A stretch of 64,000 nucleotides of DNA from Datisca glomerata (GCA_003255025.1 QANY01008648.1:372001-436000), one strand, 5' to 3'; positions 11,372 to 23,585 are shown, counted from the stretch's first letter. The notes: generated by a model not told the origin, from the letters alone. A program made the numbers and translations.

Positions 11372-12954
11372 AGGTTCTTGGTTATGCATGTTGATATTTA
11401 AAACCAACGTATTGGGAATTTCATAGACATTGGCATATGATTTTGTATGGTAGATTCAAAATTGTTTTAAATGTGTTATGTGATTAGATCCCTAGGTATT
11501 GGCTCTAGGCGTTTTTATTTCCATTCAGAATCGATGTACGCCGGATTTGAGGTATAGGATTTTATGTAATTTATTTTGTTGCAAAAGTTATAATTTTATA
11601 AAGTTGATGTAAAATCATCGTCGCTCGATACCGTTGCCGAAAACCACTCGAAACCACTGCCGAGAAGTCGGCGAAACAGTTAGGGTTTGTGAAACCCTAA
11701 GCGATAACAGTTAGGGTTTAGGAAATCACGTGATGTTTCGCGATAACCCTTGTCCTATTTTTTATCTTTTAAATTTTAAACGGATAAAAGATAATTTTGA
11801 ATTCAAAGATAATTATCTATTTTATCTTTTATTTTATTTTTAAGAAAAAACAAAGAGGATGATAAACGAGATCATTTAATTAGGAAAATAGTTTTCCGTA
11901 ATTGAAGGGTTTTAATTAAATTAAAATTTTGAATTTTTGAATTTTTGAATTTTAAATTTAAATTTGATTTTAAAATGGGAATGGACTTTTGTAAAGAGTT
12001 AAAAAGTGATGAGACAACCTGAAGGACAAATAGATAATTATAGACGCCATGAAAATTTGTAAATTAATTTATAATTTATTATTCTTTTTAGGGTTGTAAT
12101 TAGAAATGAGCCAATATAGAGGTTAATTTTAAATTTATGATTTAATTTTAATCGTGCATCATCATATAACACGCCATATATAACTAGGGATATGTCAATA
12201 TCAAATTACCATGCAGCATGTACATGTATCATTGTAGATTAATTATAATGGTTATAATTTTATTACAATAAGAAATTTATAATGGTTATGATTTTAAATT
12301 GAGATTTAAAAATAAATAAAGGATTTATAAATTTCATCATGTTTTTCAAATTAATAAAAGTTATGTTTTGAAGAACAACAAAAAATCTAAAGTTTTTTTT
12401 TTCAAAAACTAAGTGGGAGGGTCATTTACGTTGAAACGTTCTAAAGGTCTCCAACGTGAACTTGATCTTGCCACGAGGAATGGTTTAGAACCGCCCATAG
12501 CAGTCCTCTTTTTAATGGGAGAAACTTTGGAGTCATGTTACTTTGAGTCATCGAATTGCTTGAGAAGCTATGAATTCCAAAGGAAATGGTGGGGCAGGGT
12601 CGTCCCTTAGATGAACTTTTATGAGTTGATGCGTTGGTTAAACACTTAGACTGAAGCACATTGAAATCCCCACTTAGGGGCTAGTCAATAGGGCCAAGGT
12701 GCCAAAACCATTGGTGATTGGTTAAGCTAGATGTGGAGACATTTAAGCGTTAACCAAATGAGAAGAGTCTCGATGCGATAGGAGATAGTTTGGATTTCAT
12801 CCCTCGAGGAGACAAGCTATCGTTTTTTTGTAACATCATGGAGGAAATATTTTTTGATGGATTTTTAAATATTTAAGTAGTTGCATCATGCATCATACTT
12901 TCCTAAACGAGTAAGTATTTATTTACACTGATTTATTTATTATTTTTAGTAATC
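11372..12954 (+). other. Untranslated leader of the inner copia element
   Basis: AT-rich leader between the primer-binding site and the gag start. It holds no supported gene. Frames at 12413-12610 (plus) and 12441-12659 (minus) overlap each other and match nothing I recognise. Long leaders are usual in this element type. Confidence 0.6.
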
Positions 12955-13765
12955 ATGTCGTTATCCACTCTCTCAACTATTCTTAATGCGAACAAATTTA
13001 CTAGTGAAAATTATGTGGATTGGAAACAAAATATTGATATCGTACTGACGGTAGAAAAATACAAGTTTGTGCTCACTACCCCTTGTCCCCTCGAGCTTAT
13101 TGCTGAATCGACTCAAAAGAAAAATAATGTTTATGCTTCGTGGTTGCGTTCAGATGAGATCGCCAGGTGTCACATCTTGGCATCTATAATTATGTTGCAA
13201 TAACGACATCAAAACTTTAAGACCACCATTGATATGAAGTTGAACATCATCGAAATGTTCAGAGATTAGGGTCGTCAAGCTAGACAGACAGCTGTACGCA
13301 ACTTTATGAACTGTAGGATGGAACTTGGAACCCTTGTCAGAGAATATATTATGCTGATCATAAGTTATTTGAATGAGATGGAGATCATGGGTGCTGAGGT
13401 TGATGACGAGACTTAGATGGATATGATCCTAAAGACTTTGCCTAGTAACTTTGAAAACTTCAAGCTTAATTATTCAATGAATAAACTGATATACTCACTT
13501 CCTGAGCTCGTGAAGGAGCTGCAAGCTGCTGAGACTCTATTTCTGAAGGGCAAGAGGAAGTCTGGAGAGGCTAACTTTAATTTAAGAAAGCCTTCCACCC
13601 CTGGCTCTAAGAAGAAACAAAGAAAAGGCCAGGAAAGCGAAGAAGCAGGAGCCGAGAATTGCCAAAGACAAAAGCACCACGAGAGTAGACAAATCGAAAG
13701 ACAAGTGTCATCACTGTGGAGTTATTGGTCATTGGAAACGCAACTGCCTAGAGTATCTTAAAGGG
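12955..13765 (+). pseudogene. Copia gag remnant with zinc knuckle (inner element)
   Basis: Translation begins MSLSTLSTILNANKFTSENY and contains DWKQNIDIVL, then after stops LGTLVREYIMLI, ILKTLPSNFENFK and ELVKELQAAETLF, typical of the copia gag (UBN2) domain. A CCHC zinc knuckle (CHHCGVIGHWKRNC, about 13705-13752) lies in a different frame from the preceding Lys-rich linker, so at least one frameshift is present in addition to stop codons near 13201, 13269 and 13414. Confidence 0.85.
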
Positions 13766-13774
13766 TTGGGATTT

Positions 13775-14159
13775 AAAGGGGTTTATGGAAGTCATAAGGT
13801 TTGACGAGGGTGAGGACAGCTTCCATTGGTGTAATGGAGCACTAGTATCTGATGTATCTGTAGGAACTTTTAAATTATGCTTTAAGAAATATTCTATTAT
13901 TTTACGTGATTTTTATTATATCCCAAGTTTTTGGGAAGAATCTTATTTCTATTGGTGCATTAATTGAGTAAGGATTTGATCTTAAATTCATTGATAAAGA
14001 TATTGGTATTTTTAGAAATGAATGATTAATTACTGTTGCACGTATGTTTAATAAACTATTTCACGTAAAACCAATAGTTCTAATGATATGTGATATTGAA
14101 GTGAATAATGATTCACAAAAGAATGGTAAAAGGTTAAAGTATGACTCAACTGATCTAAC
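13775..14159 (+). pseudogene. Copia protease remnant (inner element)
   Basis: The piece with NGALVSDVSVGTFKLCF and RDFYYIPSF (about 13830-13930) matches the region downstream of the aspartic protease active site in copia polyproteins. The active-site Asp motif itself cannot be recognised, so the protease is truncated or mutated. Confidence 0.7.
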
Positions 14160-14930
14160 TTATTTGTGATACTTACGCCTTGGGCATATTAGCCTGGTCA
14201 AGATTAAAAGACTTGGGAAGGATGGTTGTTTGCAAACTTTAAGTGTGAGATCACTACCCACATGCGAATACTGTATTGAAGGCAAAATGACCAAGAAACC
14301 TTTTTCAGCAAAAGGTGAAAGAGCCACACAATGCCTTGAACTCATGCATGGTGATGTATGTGGGCCATTGAATATCCAAGCAAGAGGAGGTTATGAATAT
14401 TTCGTAACCTTCACTGATGACTACTCACGTTTATCTAATGTGTCAAAAGTCTAAAACTTTTGAAAAGTTCAAAGAGTATAAGGCCTTGGTTGAAAAGTAA
14501 TTAGAAAAATAAATCAAAACACTGCGATCCGATCGTGATGGAGAGCACTTGTTAGGAGCGTTCGAAGACTTTCTTAAGGAAGAATATATTCTTTCTCAAC
14601 TTATAGGATCCTGTACGCCATAGCAAAATGGTGTGTCAGATAGAATGAATCAAATTCTGATAGATATGCTTATATACATTATGGGTTACTCATCCCTCCC
14701 AGATTTCTTCTGGGGATATGCCTTAGAAACAACGACATATATTTTGAACCAAGTTTTGTCGAAGACGGTGCCTGGTACACCATATGAAAGATGGTATGGA
14801 CGAAAGTAATCTATTAACCATTTTAAAATATGGAGATGCCCAGCACATGTTCTAATACCGAAGACAGGCAAGTTGACCAGTTGTTTAGAATCATTAGCAC
14901 GAAGCTCATTTTCTTGAAGAATATTACATT
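14160..14930 (+). pseudogene. Copia integrase remnant (inner element)
   Basis: Zinc-finger part: YLRLGHISLVKIKRLG and CEYCIEGKM (about 14170-14290). Core: LMHGDVCGPLNIQARGGYEY, TFTDDYSR, then [52 protein letters not shown] and KIWRCPAHVLIPK (to about 14865). The usual NGVSER sequence, which supplies the catalytic Glu, reads NGVSDR, an acidic but altered residue. Frameshifts and stops interrupt the reading. Confidence 0.85.
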
Positions 14931-15170
14931 AAAAGTGTACAAAAGAGAAGCACATTTGTGCTAGAGGAATTATTGAGTGTGAGGACACTGATTCCCAAAT
15001 CAGAAATTATTTCTGATTCAATAATGAAAGAACCACGACAGGAGCCAGAGCCTATGGAGCCTTGACATAGTGTGAGGGTTATGACAACCTAAGAGGTATA
15101 TGTCGTACGGAGAAGCTTTGAAGCTGTCTTAGATAAGGACCTTGATGAACTTGTCTCCTACTCAGAGACC

Positions 15171-15960
15171 ATGGCAGGTCCTGAAGCAAACTTATGGCAA
15201 GAAGCCATGAATGTTGAGATACATTTGATGTACTCGAACGAAGTCTGGAAGCTTGTAAATCCTCGTGAAGGGGTAAAACCCGTAGGATGCAAATGGATTT
15301 ATAAGAAGAAAAGAGGTCCAGATGGAAATGTAGAGACATTCAAAGCTAGGCTAGTAGTCAAGGGCTACACCCAAAATGAATGCATAGACTACAAGAATAC
15401 CTTCTCACCAGTGGCCATGCTTAAATCCATCTGAATCCTTTTGTCCATTGTTGTTGCCCTTAATTATGAAATCTAGCAAATGGACGTCAAAACTATTTTT
15501 TTGAATGGAAATCTTGATGAGCGCATCTATATGACTCAACCAGACGGATTCATCGAGAAAGGCCAAGAGGGTAAAGTTTGCGTACTGCTGAAGTCCATTT
15601 ATGGACTTAAGCAGCTGTCACGATCGTGGAATATTATATTCAAAAAAACTGTTAAAAACTATGGTTTTTAACAGTTAGTGGATGAGATCTGTGTGTATAA
15701 GCTGATACATGAAGGGAATGAGATTTTTCTAGTCTTGTACGTAGATGATATTTTACTCATTAGGAATGATATAGGAAAATTATCTGATGTCAAGATATGA
15801 CTTGCAAAGCAATTTGATATGAACGATCTTGGAAAAACTGCATTTGTCTTAGGTATTCAGATCTTTCGAGATAGGAAGAACAGATAATTGACATCGTCTC
15901 AAACATCTTATATTGATCAGTTGTTGGATCGCTTCAATATGTAAACTCCAAGAAAGGATT
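15171..15960 (+). pseudogene. Copia reverse transcriptase remnant (inner element)
   Basis: Recognisable RT text includes LWQEAMNVEIH, VGCKWIYKKKRGPDG, ARLVVKGYTQNE, MDVKTIFLNGNLDERIYM, LLKSIYGLKQLSRSW and the catalytic LVLYVDDILLI (about 15730-15765). Stops at 15432-15434 and 15669-15671 and later ones break the frame. Non-functional. Confidence 0.9.
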
Positions 15961-16099
15961 TCTTCATTTTAGACATGGAATCAGCCTCTCTAAGGAGCAG
16001 TCTCCCAAGAATCCTCAAGAAGAGGAAAACACGAGAAAGATTCCATATGCCTCAGCAGTAGGAAGTCTCATGCATGCGATACTTTGCACTAGGCTAGAT

Positions 16100-16726
16100 A
16101 TTTTACTAGGATGTGGGTGTGGTGAGTCGTTTTCAATCTAATCTTGAAATCAAACATTAGAATGTCGTCAAGCATATCCTTAAGTATTTGAGGAGAACAA
16201 GAAACTACATGCTTGTGTATTCAGGTACTGACCTAAATATGACAGGGTATACTGATTCTGATTTCCAAGCAGACAAGAATTTTTTAGGAGGTCCACTTCA
16301 GGATCAGTGTTCATCCTGAATGGTGGAGCAGTTGTATGAAAAAGTATCAAGCAATCTTACATAGCTGATTCTAAAATGGAAGCTGAATATGTGGCAGCTT
16401 GTGAAGCTGCAAAGGAGGCTGTATGGCTTAGGAAGTTCTTGAAGATTCTGGAAGCTGTTCCAGAAGCTGACAAGCCCATGACACCTTATTGCGATAACAG
16501 TGGGGCTATAGCGAATTCTAAGGAATCTAGAAGGCTTAAGAGATCCAAACACATAGAACGTAAATATCACCTTATTAGAGAAATTGTTCAGCGTGTAGAC
16601 GTTGTGGTTACACATATTCCGATGGTCAACAACCTGGCAGATCCATTCATGAAAACTTTAAGCAGTAAAGATTTTTATAGTCATTTTGAGGGTTTGGGAA
16701 TGAGAGATTGCACACGCCTAATTTAG
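16100..16726 (+). pseudogene. Copia RNase H remnant (inner element)
   Basis: RNase H text: GYTDSDFQADKNF, ADSKMEAEYVAACEAAKEAV, PYCDNSGAIANSK and HIPMVNNLADPFMKTL. The Asp-Glu-Asp triad positions (TDSDF, EAEY, CDNSGA) are visible. Most of the last 116 codons stay open, but upstream stops remove function. Confidence 0.9.
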
Positions 16727-16740
16727 TCCACGTGGGAGAT
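16727..16740 (+). other. Polypurine tract of the inner copia element
   Basis: The motif CACGTGGGAGAT lies directly before the 3' LTR start TGTTAG at 16741. This corresponds to the AAGTGGGAGAT polypurine tract common in plant copia elements. Confidence 0.75.
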
Positions 16741-16751
16741 TGTTAGAATAT
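16741..16751 (+). repeat. First 11 bp of the 3' LTR, cut off by the CACTA insertion
   Basis: TGTTAGAATAT matches the start of the 5' LTR (TATTGGAATAT, 9449-9459). The LTR resumes at 20180 with TATGTCC, so TAT is the 3-bp target duplication of the intervening element. Confidence 0.85.
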
Positions 16752-17099
16752 CAATACTATAGAAAGGGGCTTAAATGACGGTGAAAAACCTTCATCAAAA
16801 CCCTAAACTCATTTTACCACGTGGTAAGTGACTGTCATCTAAACTCATTTTACCAAAAATCGTCATAAAAAATACTGCAAAAACACTTTTGATGACGGGG
16901 AATCTCCGTCATAAACGTGCCGCAAAAAACACTTTTAATGACGGGGATTTTCCTCATTATAGCTATCGCAAAAACACTTATAATGACAGGGAATCCCCGT
17001 CATTAAAGCGTATATTTTAAAAAACTATCATGGAAAGGAAAAAACCTACCTTCCCATAATAGTTTTTTATTAATATTAGTTAACTTTAATCATCAACAC

Positions 17100-18600
17100 C
17101 ATCTTCTCCACAACCACAAACTTAACTCAAAGAATTAAATTAGATAAAGGTCAAAAGCAAAGCAAAACGCATACATAAACAAACACATATTAAAGCAGGT
17201 TTATGATATCTTGAGTGAGAAAGAATAAAAGTTCAATCTCAAATGCAGAGTCTTCAATTGATAAATTAACAGTTAATAATTGATCTTTGTCTAAAAAGCA
17301 TACTCTTGGAAATGACAAAAACAGATATAGATCCAAGTATTTTTGTAACCTTAGAAATAAGAAGTAAGAAAAATAAGTTCTATCAGCTAATCTCAAGAAA
17401 TTAAATATAGCAGTTCCATGAGAAAATTGTATATAGAGTAATTCTACTTGGGCATAATGGGGCTTGCTGCATTATTCTCCATTCATATTTCCTACTCTTA
17501 CCCCCACCATAGCTCTTTCTGAGCTCTTTAACAAGCATACCATCTTTCTCTACATCAAACTTTGATCTCTTCTCTTCTTCTACCTTCATCATTGTTATCA
17601 CATCACTTGCACCACACCTCATGGGATTACTGATAGTTTAAACGTTTAAGATTACTGACAACTTAACAAAAACAAAACAAAAAGAGAAAGAAACAAATGA
17701 AAAATAGAAAGAAAAAGAGAGTTTACTTACGCGTACGAAGAGAAGATAGGACAAGGCTTGGAGAAAGAAATGTACATTTTCTTGGACCTTTTTGTGATCG
17801 GTTGATGACATGAATAGCCTCTGCTTTTGCCATTACCAACTGGACTGATATGTTAAAATACATGAATAAATTAGTGATCAAGTCATGCATGCCTTCTTAA
17901 TTCCCTATCTATTGGCAAATGTAATCACAAAATTTGTACAAAAATAAATAGGAAAATTGGTACATTCTTCCATCTTTCTGTTGATTTTAGACCTCTAATT
18001 TTCAATTACTAGTTAAATAGATATATAACATTTAAGAGATTAATTCACGACTATTTTGTACAAGAAAAATAACTAAAAATTATTAAAAGAAAGTAGAGGT
18101 CTAAAATCAGCTAAAATAATAGTAAACTTTACATTTACCCTCATCTGTGTTCAATTATCCACCAAATGTATTGTGTGGCTGAAGAAACAACCCAATATAT
18201 CCAGCAAAGAAGAAGAAGAAAATAATTCTACTTTCTTGACTAAAGATGAAGTACAGTTGTAAAATTAATTAGTATAATAATGCATAAATTAATTGATAAA
18301 ATTTCTGAATCTCATTCCTAAATAATAAATACATAGTAGAATGATAGTGTTTCACAAAAGAGAATGTCCAATCCAATTGTAAGTGCAAAACAAGAAGCAG
18401 CAAAAAGAACACAACACCTGAAGCTTAAAAAAAGCTCAGTGAAGTGGCTTCCCATGCTTCTGAAAATTCAACCACTGACCACGAGCTTATACAAAAGCTT
18501 TGTGTATTCTTCAATGGTGGAAGTTGGTTGCATCAGCGATGAGATAGCTTGGTGCAGTGATTAAGACCAACATTAATCGACTACTTAATTACATACCTCC
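17100..18600 (-). other. Possible captured gene fragment in the CACTA element
   Basis: On the minus strand, two stretches look mildly exon-like. One at about 17740-17840 reads LVMAKAEAIHVINRSQKG and ends near a GTAAGT donor. The other is a 73-codon frame at 17401-17622 containing KVEEEKRSKFDVEKDG and RKSYGGGKSRKYEWR. I do not recognise the protein. CACTA elements often carry gene pieces, but this could be chance open sequence. Confidence 0.25.
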
Positions 18601-19272
18601 TTGCTCATTAATGTCCTAGGGATGATCTTGTTCGAATCAATTCAAAAAATCCCACATGAGATTAGTCCATTTTAGACAGAAATTTGAAACACAAAAGCTT
18701 TGTGTATACTTGTTAACTCTTTACTCATGCATATTAATTTTCTAATCTTTAGATCACTCATTCCTCTTGTTCATTTTTTGAGTAAAAAGTATTATTTATT
18801 AACTTATATTTCTTCAAAGGGTATAAATCCATTTGTTTCTCTACCATTTGCACACCAGTTGTAAAAGACCAAGATGAGAAAGCTACTTTATTCATTTTGT
18901 TTCAAGGTCCATAGATACATTATGCATATTTATAACATTAACATATAAATAAAGTCAGAAATATGCATTCAAGAATTAAAGCTAGCATCCAGACGAGTTA
19001 TTGGGGTAATTGACAATCTTACTATTATGAGACATACAGATCTCACATATCACCCAAGGAAAAACAATAGATCTCACATCAAAACAAAAATTACAAAACA
19101 AACAACAAAAAATAAACACAAACAATGAATCTCACGTATCATCCAAGGACAAAAATAAAATATGAGAAAGCAGACTGTACAAGACAACTCATTCGAAAAT
19201 GGTATTGATGTAAAACCTCCATGAGAAGTACAGATCCCCAAAAAATACTGAAACTTTGAGTTGGTTTTTTCT

Positions 19273-19833
19273 TCCTCTTGAATAACCAAATCCCTAAAAA
19301 ATCCCAAATCTCAAATTAGATCTGAAACAAAATACAGATCTAAAACCAAAATCGTGAACTTAGGGTTGAGCTCCCCTATTCTCGCGGGGGATTACGCAAG
19401 TTTTAGGGCGGCTTCAATGGGAGCTTTAGGTTACTACCGGAAGGGAAAAATGACTCTCTCTGACGGAGGAGGACGCTGTCAGCAAGAACAGATCTAAGGA
19501 GATGGAGAGAGAAAGAGATGGAGAGCCACAAAGAAAATCCCAAATCTCGGTGAGCCCCTCTTGAATAAAAAAATCCCTAAAAATCCCAAATCTCAAATTA
19601 GATCTAAAACAAAATACAGATTTACAACCAAAATCGTGAACTTAGGGTTGAACTCACCTATTTTCGTTGGGGGTTGTGCAAGCTTCAGGACAATTTCAAT
19701 GAGAGCTTGAGGTCACTACCAGAAGGGAGATACGACTCTCTCTGGTAGATGAGCTCGCTATCAGCAAGACCAGATCTAAGGAGACGGAGAGAGAGAAAGA
19801 TGGAGAGCGAGACAGAGAAAGACTGAGGGAGCG
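19273..19833. repeat. 282-bp direct duplication near the right end of the CACTA element
   Basis: The words AATCCCAAATCTCAAATTAG, CCAAAATCGTGAACTTAGGG and GACTCTCTCTG recur 282 bp apart (for example 19301 and 19583). The two units have diverged by many substitutions. The minus-strand frame 19685-20029 over this GA-rich DNA is a low-complexity artefact. Confidence 0.8.
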
Positions 19834-20179
19834 ATGACACTGAGCCAGAGAGAGAGACGGTGATGGAAGAGAGAGAGAGAGAAAGATGGAGTAGATGGAG
19901 ATGGAGTTGAGGGAGAGAGATTAGGATTATAACATGGCATTTTTTAAAATAAAGGTAACATGAAAGTGTAAAAAATAATGTAATAAAAAAAGAAAAATGA
20001 TTTTGACAGATTTTAGAATTATTTGTCATAGTAGATGAGCATATTAAGACAGGTTATTTAAAAGCTGTCATATTAGCTAAAAACAAACCACTTCAGCACT
20101 TGTTTTTTTATGACAGGTTTAAGGTACTTGTCGTAAAAACCAGTATCCTGCTGTCACGAATACCCTTTTTGTAGTAGTG

Positions 20180-22050
20180 TATGTCCATAAAGTAGCGTAT
20201 AATAACTATTCATTTGTATTTAGTTATTTCTCATACATTGATATTATTGAAATTTTATGAATAATTGAAAATTTTATTTTAAATTAAAGTGTGTTTATAA
20301 ATTACTCAAGTCATGGAACTTTCATCAATGGATGAATAGTGTAGACAGAGGCGTCTCCAAATGAACTTTTATGAGAAAGTTTAGAACGATATTCACAGTC
20401 TTAGGATCAACTGAGCAATCGAATCCAACTACAACTGTTAGGTTGAGCCAATGGATGCCAGTCTTGGGGCATGAGAGTGGAGACTCAAACGGTTAACCTA
20501 GACATGTTATGAACATGTTGAATATATCGATAACAAATTAATTTAGAACCCAAAACCGTTTACCAAGCTCAAAATCTAATTGTTACACATTAAGAGTATT
20601 TTCATAATTATATTAATCCTTAGGTGAATAAGTAGCTTGACTTAGTTAGTTGCAATATTTGATATGTTAAATGAGTGAGTTTGACTTGATGGGCAATACT
20701 TCGACTGTGGGATTGTAATTTAATTAAATTAGAGTTACGTGACTCATAGATATGAAAATTTGTGGTTCAATTATGAGAGCAATAATATAACCTTATACTT
20801 TATTGATGGGTGTGTGAATAAATTTACATGGTCAGATATTCATTGAATTGAGTCATTGATTAAGACTTGTGAATTATACAAGACAATTCACTATTATATT
20901 TCTTTTATTCTCAGTCAATAAAAGAGTTAAAAAAATAATAACAAGATGAATGAAATGACAATTTTAAATTCTACTCTTGTTACTGATATTGATGATGGGT
21001 ATTATGTTAAAATATTTTATGAACCGTGAAAATAAAAAGGGTTTATTTTACACTAACAGAAAACATAACGCGCATGAATCGAGAGTTGATTCGACATCGA
21101 ACCTATAGTGGAGTCGTATGATGTCAGGATTAAATAGGTCAAGAACTTATGGAGATAAATTCGTGGGGTATTTGAATCCTTAGCTTTGTTCATATGGGTC
21201 CATTCGGTTTCGAAAATCGCTCATAAGAACAGGAATAGAGAAACAAAGTAAATGCGATGGATGATGTCACTTAATTAGTCAAGTGTGATTATATGTATTG
21301 AAATTAATTAATTTATTACTTTTTAATTATTAGATAATTAGTAAATAAAAATTTAATTAATTAATTAATTGATAATGATGAATTAATTTATCAATTGGAT
21401 TGATGAATCTTGATATAACTCAAAATTTAGGGAAGATTGCAATTTTTGGCAATTATAAATATATGGGTTGAATTTTTGGAAATTTAAAAATATATGGGTA
21501 TATTTATAAATATCAAAAATTATATTTTATCAATATCTTAAAGTAATCTGATTGCAGATAGATCTTGGCTAAGTTACAGTTGCTTGTTAAAAAATAAAAA
21601 GGAGAAAAACAGTTTCCTCTCCCTCCAGGTTGCCGCTGAAAATTATATTGAAGGAGGAAATTTTCAATTTTTCTTCTTCAATCGTTTTGAGAGCCTACAC
21701 TCAAATTTCTATACAAAATTTTCGTGAGATATATTTCTAAAATTAACAAGTGGTTGTTGGTGGATGAAATTCGTAAATCGTTCTTGGAGTTCCCGAAGCT
21801 TGAAGAACACGAAGAACGCTCAAAGGAATTCTGTCAGTTCAAAAATTCTCCAATACAAAGTATAGGTGAAAATTTGTTTATAATATTAACTTCTCGTTTA
21901 ATGTCGTATATGCATAATCGCACGTTGTTTGATTTTAAGTTATTTAATTTGATTAAATATGTTAATTGGAAAGTTTTTGATATTCCACCCACGAACCGTT
22001 CATGGTTCAAACTTGTTTCTAATTAATTTTAAAACCAACCAGTCCCAACA
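20180..22050 (+). repeat. Main part of the 3' LTR of the inner copia element
   Basis: Begins TATGTCCATAAAGTAGCG and ends CAACCAGTCCCAACA. It is collinear with the 5' LTR with many substitutions and small deletions, so the insertion is not recent. The target duplication TTTAC follows at 22051-22055. Confidence 0.9.
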
Positions 22051-22055
22051 TTTAC

Positions 22056-23580
22056 TATTGTTGCTTCTAATATTAAATGAGAGAAATATCTTTTCTCCAT
22101 AAGAATCGTATGAGTTGATGCACTATCTATCAGACATACATCTTGAACATTAATTTTTTACTCCATCTAGTAATTTGTAAAAGTTATATTTATTCGTTAA
22201 CAAAAGAAATAATAAAGTTTTATTTATGAAGAAACTATAAAATAAATTTTTTATAGTCTTGTAATTGAAAGCAATTAGAGAGACAACAAAATAAAATGAG
22301 AAATGTAAGATTAATTAAACAATGTGTGCATGATTAAAAATATTATCTACGATCTCCATAGACCGCTCGAGAAAGTCATAAACATCTAAGTGGGCCATGC
22401 CACTCAGGTACATCCAGTCATAAACATCTAAGTGGGTAATGCCACTCAGGTTGTAATCTTGCAACCTCAAGTGCATTCAGTCATAACGAGTCTTTGGAAG
22501 TATTACTATTTTTTTATGGTCATATATATCTTTTAAACTCTTTAAAAGATTAAGGGGATCTTTAATGGTGAGATATTCAGTTTTCAATCCTTCATGTAAA
22601 TGGTGGAGGAGAAATATGATAGCTTTTGCTCAATCTTGCAGGGATGCTTGATTTCCTTCTTCAATTGTATTTCCTAGATTCATGGCTTCAAGGTGAACTT
22701 CCACATCAAGAGTCCATGATAAATAATTTTTGCCCGAAATGTCGAGAGCAATGAATTCGAGTTTTGTAAGATTTGAAATTTCTAGATCACTAATAATTGC
22801 ATGATAAAATAATAGCGTAGTTAGAATAAATAGATAGAAACATTAATGTAATAATATATTAAAATATAACATTAGATGATTCTAAGGACAAATCATAAAT
22901 GAATAAATTTAGATATAGCAATAAATATTAAAATTCTATAGTAAATCAATTCTTATTTAAACAAACATTTATTTAAGAGCAACAAACGAATAACGACATA
23001 AACATATACCATAAAATATCTAATTTAGAGTTTTCTCTAATATTCAATACTATATTCTTTTATAAATATTTTATAACTCGTACTACTACCATAAAAAATT
23101 AGTGTTAAGTTATTATCTTATGTGTCATTGAATTTAAGAAAAATTAATTTTATTTTAAATCTTGAACATGAAAATTATCTATCAATTGATAAAATAACAT
23201 GTTAAACAATCTAATTGGAATATAAATTAACAAATCATATTTTTTTCAGACAAATATATATTAAACATCTATTTTATAATAAGTGCCCAATTGTCATTAT
23301 AAACATAAATTAGAATATGTTATGTAGCAACACAAAGAATTCTAATATATATTTCATTGGAAACTAATTCTAGATGAATACTCATAAACTACCTTGTATA
23401 AGACATATCTATTACCAACATAAAATAACTAGTTCTAGATGAATACTTATAAACTAACTTTTTAAAGTTATATCTAGTTAGCAAGCATGAAATAAAACAA
23501 GATCATTATCTAAGATTTGAGAAAACATTAAAACATAATAGAACAGTTAACAATAAAATTTTCACCTTAACAATAAATTG
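22056..23580 (-). pseudogene. Copia gag and protease remnant (outer element)
   Basis: After the inner element, minus-strand coding resumes. Protease-like text with the DSAST active-site motif and HTILMEKRYFSHL lies at about 22056-22150. Gag (UBN2-type) text includes LEFIALDISGKNYLSW, LDVEVHLEAMNLG, LHEGLKTEYLTIKDP and RYD*MHLRLQDY at about 22450-22800. A short duplication of the segment with words CATCTAAGTGGG and ATGCCACTCAGG lies at about 22380-22455. The part near 23000-23580 is AT-rich leader without recognisable protein. Confidence 0.8.
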
Positions 23581-23585
23581 TGGTT

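Larger units (their letters stand above)
16752..20179. mobile_element. Non-autonomous CACTA (En/Spm-type) transposon
   Basis: The right end, read inward, is CACTACTACAAAAAGGG. The left end is CAATACTATAGAAAGGGG, a mutated version. TAT flanks both sides (16749-16751 and 20180-20182), the 3-bp duplication expected of CACTA elements. Subterminal inverted repeats occur on the left (reiterated TGACGGGGAATC and CCCCGTCAT words, about 16770-17010) and on the right (TGACAGGTTT, GCTGTCAT, TTGTCAT words, about 19990-20150). No transposase is recognisable in 3.4 kb, so it would depend on an enzyme supplied in trans. The interior may include captured host DNA. Confidence 0.85.
9449..22050 (+). mobile_element. 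Inner Ty1/copia retrotransposon with ~1.9 kb LTRs, plus strand
   Basis: The 5' LTR spans 9449-11356. The 3' LTR begins at 16741 and resumes at 20180-22050 after a CACTA insertion. LTR ends form TGTTRG...CCAACA. Five-base target duplications TTTAC lie at 9444-9448 and 22051-22055. A met-tRNA-like primer site follows the 5' LTR, and gag, protease, integrase, RT and RNase H follow in copia order between 12955 and 16726. All frames are broken. The long LTRs and RNase H text resemble Angela/BARE-like copia elements; that subfamily call is inference. Confidence 0.9.

Noticed and set aside
19685..20029. 114-codon minus-strand frame
   Set aside because: Ser/Leu-rich product of GA-rich CACTA subterminal DNA; it overlaps the duplicated block and the inverted subterminal repeats.
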